DNA from: Epiperipatus broadwayi
Taxonomy: Eukaryota; Onychophora; Udeonychophora; Euonychophora; Peripatidae
Assembly (NCBI GenBank): GCA_028023455.1
Contig: JAQFVV010012490.1
Coordinates: 2,236,001 to 2,300,000 of the forward strand
Reading direction: 5' to 3'
DNA: 64,000 bases
Program-made: the position numbers and the translations under genes
Notes under the pieces: generated by a model
What the model saw: only the letters and a program-made list of their open reading frames with translations
The model's database searches: none
Told to the model about the DNA's origin: nothing
Part shown: in pieces, positions 59,400 to 64,000 of the stretch
Numbering within the stretch: the stretch's first letter is position 1
How the letters are laid out: each line of letters begins with the position of its first letter

Positions 59400-59965
59400 C
59401 ATCCTAATGATCAAACTGCATAAGAGCAGACCAGATACTGTCCCTGGGTTTCTAATCCATAAATTAGAACCAGTTCTAGTTTCACAAGAGCCAGAGATTC
59501 TTGGCAACCCCAAATATTAGATTCATGCACCTTGTAGTGCTCTCCAGTGATATGTGCCCTTGATTAGAAGCAGATACATCTCTGCGGCCAGGGATATCCA
59601 CCCTTTGTTTAGCGGTAAATCTCACCTTCAGATCATTGAATTGATCATCTTCATTTGATATGCCATTGATGCCACTCTCACAATTCCCAATTAATGTCTC
59701 TAGCCTTCACCTACACTCATCAGCAACCCTGATGACCTAAGCTCGAACCCAGATACAAGTAGTCCCATTATCTAAATAGGTCTTTAAATGTACGTTCAAA
59801 CCTGAAAAGGGCTGATAACTGCCAATATTTCCGATTAACCCGTATAGTGTACATGTCATTATTGTAAGCTGCCACTACCTTCTATAAATATGTGTAACAG
59901 CCAGTAGATACTCCTAATATTTGTAAGTTATTCTCTCTATTACTTGAATGTTATAATAAACTAAT
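59400..59965 (+). other. Possible LTR remnant
   Basis: A G+C-richer block ends with 'ttctataaatatgtg' (TATA-like, 59881) and 60-90 bp later 'ataataaactaatattg' (poly-A-signal-like). This is the U3-R layout of many Ty3-type LTRs. No second LTR, primer site or pol frame is seen, so a solo LTR or a chance resemblance are both open. Confidence 0.25.
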
Positions 59966-60955
59966 ATTGTTCTGATTAAATAAGTGTACATTTGTACTGT
60001 GAGTCAGAAGATGCTATTAAATAAGTCAGTTAAATGGTAAATTGATATATCCATGGTTTTGTAACATATAGATTGAACCTTAGCCCTGAGAACTGATGAA
60101 GATTATCAGAGATATCAAATTAGATAACAAGGATAGAGTAATAAGTAATAAAATCTTAAAAGGCACTAGTGTGAGGTAATATTGTGATTAATGGAGAACC
60201 CTGAGAGACTCCATGTTCGAACCCTGAGTTATGCTGTATGAAGAAGGGAAGCTAGGCATCATCAGGGATGTTAATCAGGTGGTTGAAGCTAGTAAGACCA
60301 AGTAGGAGTTTAAACTAAGGGGCATGGGGGTGACCCTGTGTCTGTTAGTTGAGAATCTCTGCTTGGTCTTTTGGTCTTATTGATTGGTTATACAAAACTT
60401 GACTGTTACAATATTATCCATTGGTTAATGCTGTTTTTTATTAATAATGTGCTTAATGAAATGTTTATGTATTAATTATCTTTTTTTTAAATTTGACACT
60501 ATATTTTGTCCATCAGATTTTAATACTTTTTATTTATTTTTAATTTAGGGAAATGAATTAAATTTTTTGCCATAAAAAGACATTACAATTACTTGATGCT
60601 AACATAAGATTTTTGATTTATGGCAACATTTTGGAGAACCAATTGAGTTTGCTGTCTAAGGTACACTGTGGAGGAGGGGTGATGAGACAATGCCAATATA
60701 GTCATTCATTTAGATTCTGCAGATGGGAACTATTTATGTGTAAATGAAATTAATAGGCAATATAATTAATGATATTATAGTGGATTAATTGTTATGATGA
60801 TGATCATGCAAAATATGATTTTCAATACTGATTTAATTCATAGTAAGAGCAAAAAGATGTTTCAGCTATAAAAACAGATTCCTATGAATGAATAGTAGCA
60901 GACGTATATAGTATGACTTGCTTTGCACAAAATTCCTAAAATATTCTTGTGGATA
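59966..60955. other. Unassigned DNA with a G+C-richer patch
   Basis: 60170-60420 is less AT-rich ('ggcatgggggtgaccctgtg') but has no open frame or repeat partner that I can see. The rest is AT-rich. Confidence 0.5.
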
Positions 60956-60959
60956 ATAC

Positions 60960-61041
60960 TTTATGAATGACTACCATTATTAAGTCCCTCAGTAGAATAT
61001 CCATTTCTCTAACTTCATCTCTAACTGTTCCGCTTTTCATA
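60960..61041 (-). CDS. Candidate small exon, unrecognised
   Basis: On minus, a strong acceptor-like sequence (ttttacttgatcttgc...caaacag) precedes MKSGTVRDEVREMDILLRDL and then IMVVIHK, followed by a weak donor (aaa|gtatta). The larger open frame is 61148-60936 (70 codons). The helix-like, charged sequence looks more like protein than its surroundings. With one possible exon only, this is weak evidence for a host gene. Confidence 0.2.
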
Positions 61042-61650
61042 CTGTTTGAAGCAAGATCAAGTAAAACAAAATGCTCAGATAATATGTTTAATAAACCCAA
61101 CAAGATAATTTTCAAAACACAGACCCATAAAAAAATTAATATACACACTATAATTCATAATAATTTCAATTCAAAAAATATAATTATTTAGCAGATAAAT
61201 ATACAAACTTTAATTTATATTGTATATTGAATTAATAATTCTGACTACAAGATCAAGTTTACATAAAATTTTAGTATATATTAGCTTTGTGCCTGTTTTA
61301 AGCTTTTTTCTAAATAATTGAAAGGTATAAATAATTTCTTTCAAATTGATTTTATTTCAAGAAAAATATGAAATCCTTTATTGTTTATATATATATATAT
61401 TACTGTCTAATTGAAGCTTTTAAAATGAAATTGATAAATATATATTTATTATAAAAATGATTACTAATTTTATCTGTGATCATATATTTGTTAATTGCCC
61501 ACATGTGCTTAAATATACAGATATACAATGAAAAAATATTAAAATTTTGATATAATTTCTAGAAGTTAAATATTCTACTTAAATATTAGTAACAGTTTTA
61601 AATGTATTATACTTTCACATATTGTCATATTCTGCATGACTTGATGTAAT
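61042..61650. other. AT-rich DNA, nothing recognised
   Basis: A TA microsatellite lies at 61386-61402; no gene. Confidence 0.6.
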
Positions 61651-61654
61651 AGTA

Positions 61655-61740
61655 GAGGGACAGATTCTGGAGCCCATCTGTCACTTCCACTGCTCAAACT
61701 TCTTATGAACTCCCAAAAAATATATCATTTGATTAGTTTT
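61655..61740 (-). repeat. SINE-like repeat, family S3 (fragment)
   Basis: The reverse complement reads 'gggagttcataagaagtttg' and then 'agcagtggaagtgac', matching the S3 core at 12.97 kb. Confidence 0.55.
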
Positions 61741-63437
61741 ATTTAATATAATGATGGAATATTTACTGAATAAATTTAATTTTTTTTTTTTTTCAAAAAG
61801 TCCAAACAGATATTGGTTTGTTTCCAATGTGGTAAACTTTTAGCATTTCAATTTTAATTTGACTTAGTTCATTTGCTGATAGGAATTCCATAATTTTACA
61901 GTGCAAGTAATTGAAAGTCCATCACATTGATTATTAGAGCTTCAATAAATCCTTTCTTTCATGCAGTCAGATAATTCCCAGATAAAAACATAATAATGAG
62001 ATAGCTATTCTTCCACACATTGAGTAGTCAATTCATGTTTTTGTTTCCTCTAATCTTGGCTTTGGTTTAATAACACATTTAACATATAAAATTGCTTATA
62101 TGTTCTACCACTCTCTCTGTATATTTAAATTAACTTAAATTTTAACTGCAAATAAAAAATAATTTAATTTGTTATGCCTTTTATAAATTTACTTGAAAAA
62201 CATGTTTAATATGACAACTAAGAGATATGATTGGCTTGTTTTAATTTGTTTTCCAAAATAATTAATTAATACATTAGATGATTTACCATATCTATCAGTC
62301 TAATAGTTATTACATTTTTTATATTTTAATTAAAATGAGAAGGCTTAGACCTTCGAAAGCGCTTGAGCATAAAATGTATCATTTGTTAAGAAGGTGATTG
62401 TCTATTTAATATAGAAATAGTATTTATATATCTTATAGTTTGTGTGTCTTTATATTAACACAAAATACAGATTTTACAGATATTCAAACTAACACATAGT
62501 TGAACATTAAATATTAAAAACCACATGTAATCAGAATTTTGAAATTACCTCTTTTTAAAATTATTATTATAAAGAATATATTATATAAAGAAAATATTTA
62601 AAGCCAATTTTAATATAAACAAATATATTTTTTATTTCTGGATTTTGCCAAAACCTCAATCAGAAATTCATACTAACAATTTTTTCTTTATAAATTTATA
62701 AAATATATGACATAAATATATAATATTTGATATTAAAAAATTATTAATAGTTTATTAAAACAAATATATAAAATATGAGCAAGTATATTTATATCATTAT
62801 TCATTATACACATTTATCTACAATTCAAAAACAAAATTACAGTCGGAAATTCTTTTTTTTTCTATCAGAAAAAGAATTATTACATAATACAGCCAATATC
62901 CCATGCAAAATTAATGCAATGTAATATAACCTGGTAAACAGTAGAGGAAATGATTTGAGTGATGTTCATATTTTTTTAATTGAATTTCAGTTTAATGATA
63001 CATAATTTAAAATATATTTTTTTATAATTTACGAAACAAGTAGTACCTTATTTTGTCTAGCACCTCTAAGTTATTGCTTAGATTTGCAATAGATCTGGCT
63101 CTGTGTGTGCTTTAAAAGGAGCTCTCATTAATGTACATGAGGGAATATATAAAGAGAGATTACTGTTGCTATTTACTGGGACCAAAAAAAATATATCAAA
63201 AATCAAATAACCGAAAACAAATTGCCATAAAATAATATTAATAAAGGATACTTAGTATAATTCCTTCAATCCCTTTATCGAAAGCTTGCCAGGCACTGTT
63301 ATTTGTTAATTTTAAAAAATATTAACAAATTGAATATAAATTAATATCAAGTTTAAATAATTAATAATAATTTTTTTATAAATGTCATTCAGAACATTGA
63401 ATTAATTGTTTTTTAGGTGTACTATAACATATACACA
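61741..63437. other. AT-rich DNA, nothing recognised
   Basis: About 1.7 kb of AT-rich DNA. No frame with a motif and no paired repeat is seen. Confidence 0.6.
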
Positions 63438-63441
63438 TTAA

Positions 63442-64000
63442 CACATTGCCACCATTATCGTGATTTTTTTATATTTACTATAGCATTTTCATCCAAGCTG
63501 TTGTATAATTATTTTTCCTAACATTTTGCAAAAATGATTAAAATTTAGAATCTACCAATGACAGAAGAAGCTGCAGTGGAATATTTTCAGAATTATGAGA
63601 TAGTACATGTGTTTGTGGTAGTGTTTCAGGCAATTAACAATTGCTGTCCAGCTGACATGAATACTCATATGTTTGTTATACTTTCTTTTCATCATGTTTA
63701 TTTTATTATAGTTATATTAAATTTTATTTAATTACAATCGTTTTGGAGTTTCGTGTAATTTATTGTGTTTTTATAATCATCATTCCAAAAAAAAAAATTA
63801 TATGAAATATTTAAAACAATAATCATATTTTTTTTAAAAAAGCAGCTGCAACATCACTACAAATGTATTCACTATCCTGTAATTCTGAAAATACTCTACT
63901 GCATCTTCTTCTGTCACTGATAGATTCCACATTTTAATCATTCTTGCAAAATGTCGGGAAAAATAGCTAAACAACAGCTTGAATAAAAATTTTACAATAA
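63442..64000. mobile_element. piggyBac-like fold-back element, right end outside the window
   Basis: A TTAA (63438-63441) is followed by CACATTGCCACCATTATCG, resembling the CAC-TTG-C-GCC-type ends of piggyBac-like elements. Bases 63470-63620 and the reverse complement of 63855-64000 match closely ('caagctgttgt', 'acattttgcaa', 'tgacagaagaag'), so the element is a head-to-head inverted pair. The arms read N-L-VTEEDAVEYFQNY, like the N-terminus of a piggyBac-type transposase. The right terminus is beyond the window edge. Confidence 0.55.

Noticed and set aside
1-64000. CRISPR array, operons, prokaryotic genes or organelle insert
   Set aside because: No evenly spaced repeats, no ribosome-site-led dense coding and no rRNA or organelle protein frames were seen; content is typical of animal nuclear repeats.

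Overview
The window is eukaryotic nuclear DNA from an AT-rich invertebrate genome; by eye about a quarter of the bases are G+C. It holds long AT/TA runs, microsatellites and dense decayed transposable elements: several LINE families, a Penelope-like element, Tigger/pogo-type, hAT-type and piggyBac-like DNA elements, and at least four small SINE or fold-back repeat families with tRNA-like heads. I find no complete, confidently recognisable host gene. Most open frames are short, and those with recognisable protein similarity are transposon fragments. The exact animal group cannot be fixed from sequence alone.

Layout. 0-8 kb: a SINE-derived inverted composite (1.1-2.1 kb), a decayed LINE of family A on the minus strand (3.4-6.06 kb), a head-to-head ORF1 fragment of the same family on plus (6.2-7.1 kb) and a palindromic MITE (7.7 kb). 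8-20 kb: mostly empty AT-rich DNA, plus a non-autonomous hAT element with an 8-bp target duplication (10.96-11.48 kb), tRNA-derived SINEs, a 380-bp palindrome (16.0-16.4 kb) and a G+C-richer island (18.4-19.15 kb). On its minus strand the island carries a perfect three-unit heat-shock element, a TATA box and an initiator, with a weaker second copy about 390 bp downstream. 20.4-25.6 kb: the best-preserved family A LINE, minus strand, with ORF1, endonuclease and reverse transcriptase. 26-34 kb: fold-back repeats and a Penelope-like element (28.17-32.97 kb) with RT and GIY-YIG endonuclease parts, into which a Tigger-like element (30.74-32.03 kb) has inserted; that element contains a LINE tail and a 316-bp duplication. 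34-43 kb: ORF1 of a second LINE family, the 3' end of a third, SINEs and empty DNA.

43.03-54.83 kb: a very large, diverged inverted repeat. Arm A (43.03-46.0 kb) matches the reverse complement of segments B (46.9-47.3 kb) and C (about 52.0-54.83 kb); B and C are separated by 4.7 kb of strand-skewed DNA. Arm A keeps an 87-codon open frame of unrecognised type on the minus strand, while the matching stretch of C is broken. 55.4-64 kb: a second Tigger-like element with the 3' end of its transposase, an RTE LINE 3' end, a possible LTR remnant, a possible small exon, and a piggyBac-like element running off the right edge.

The pieces do not form an operon or pathway. They record nested insertion, inversion and tandem duplication. 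The two places most worth attention are the orphan heat-shock-type promoter and the large inverted repeat with its unidentified open frame.
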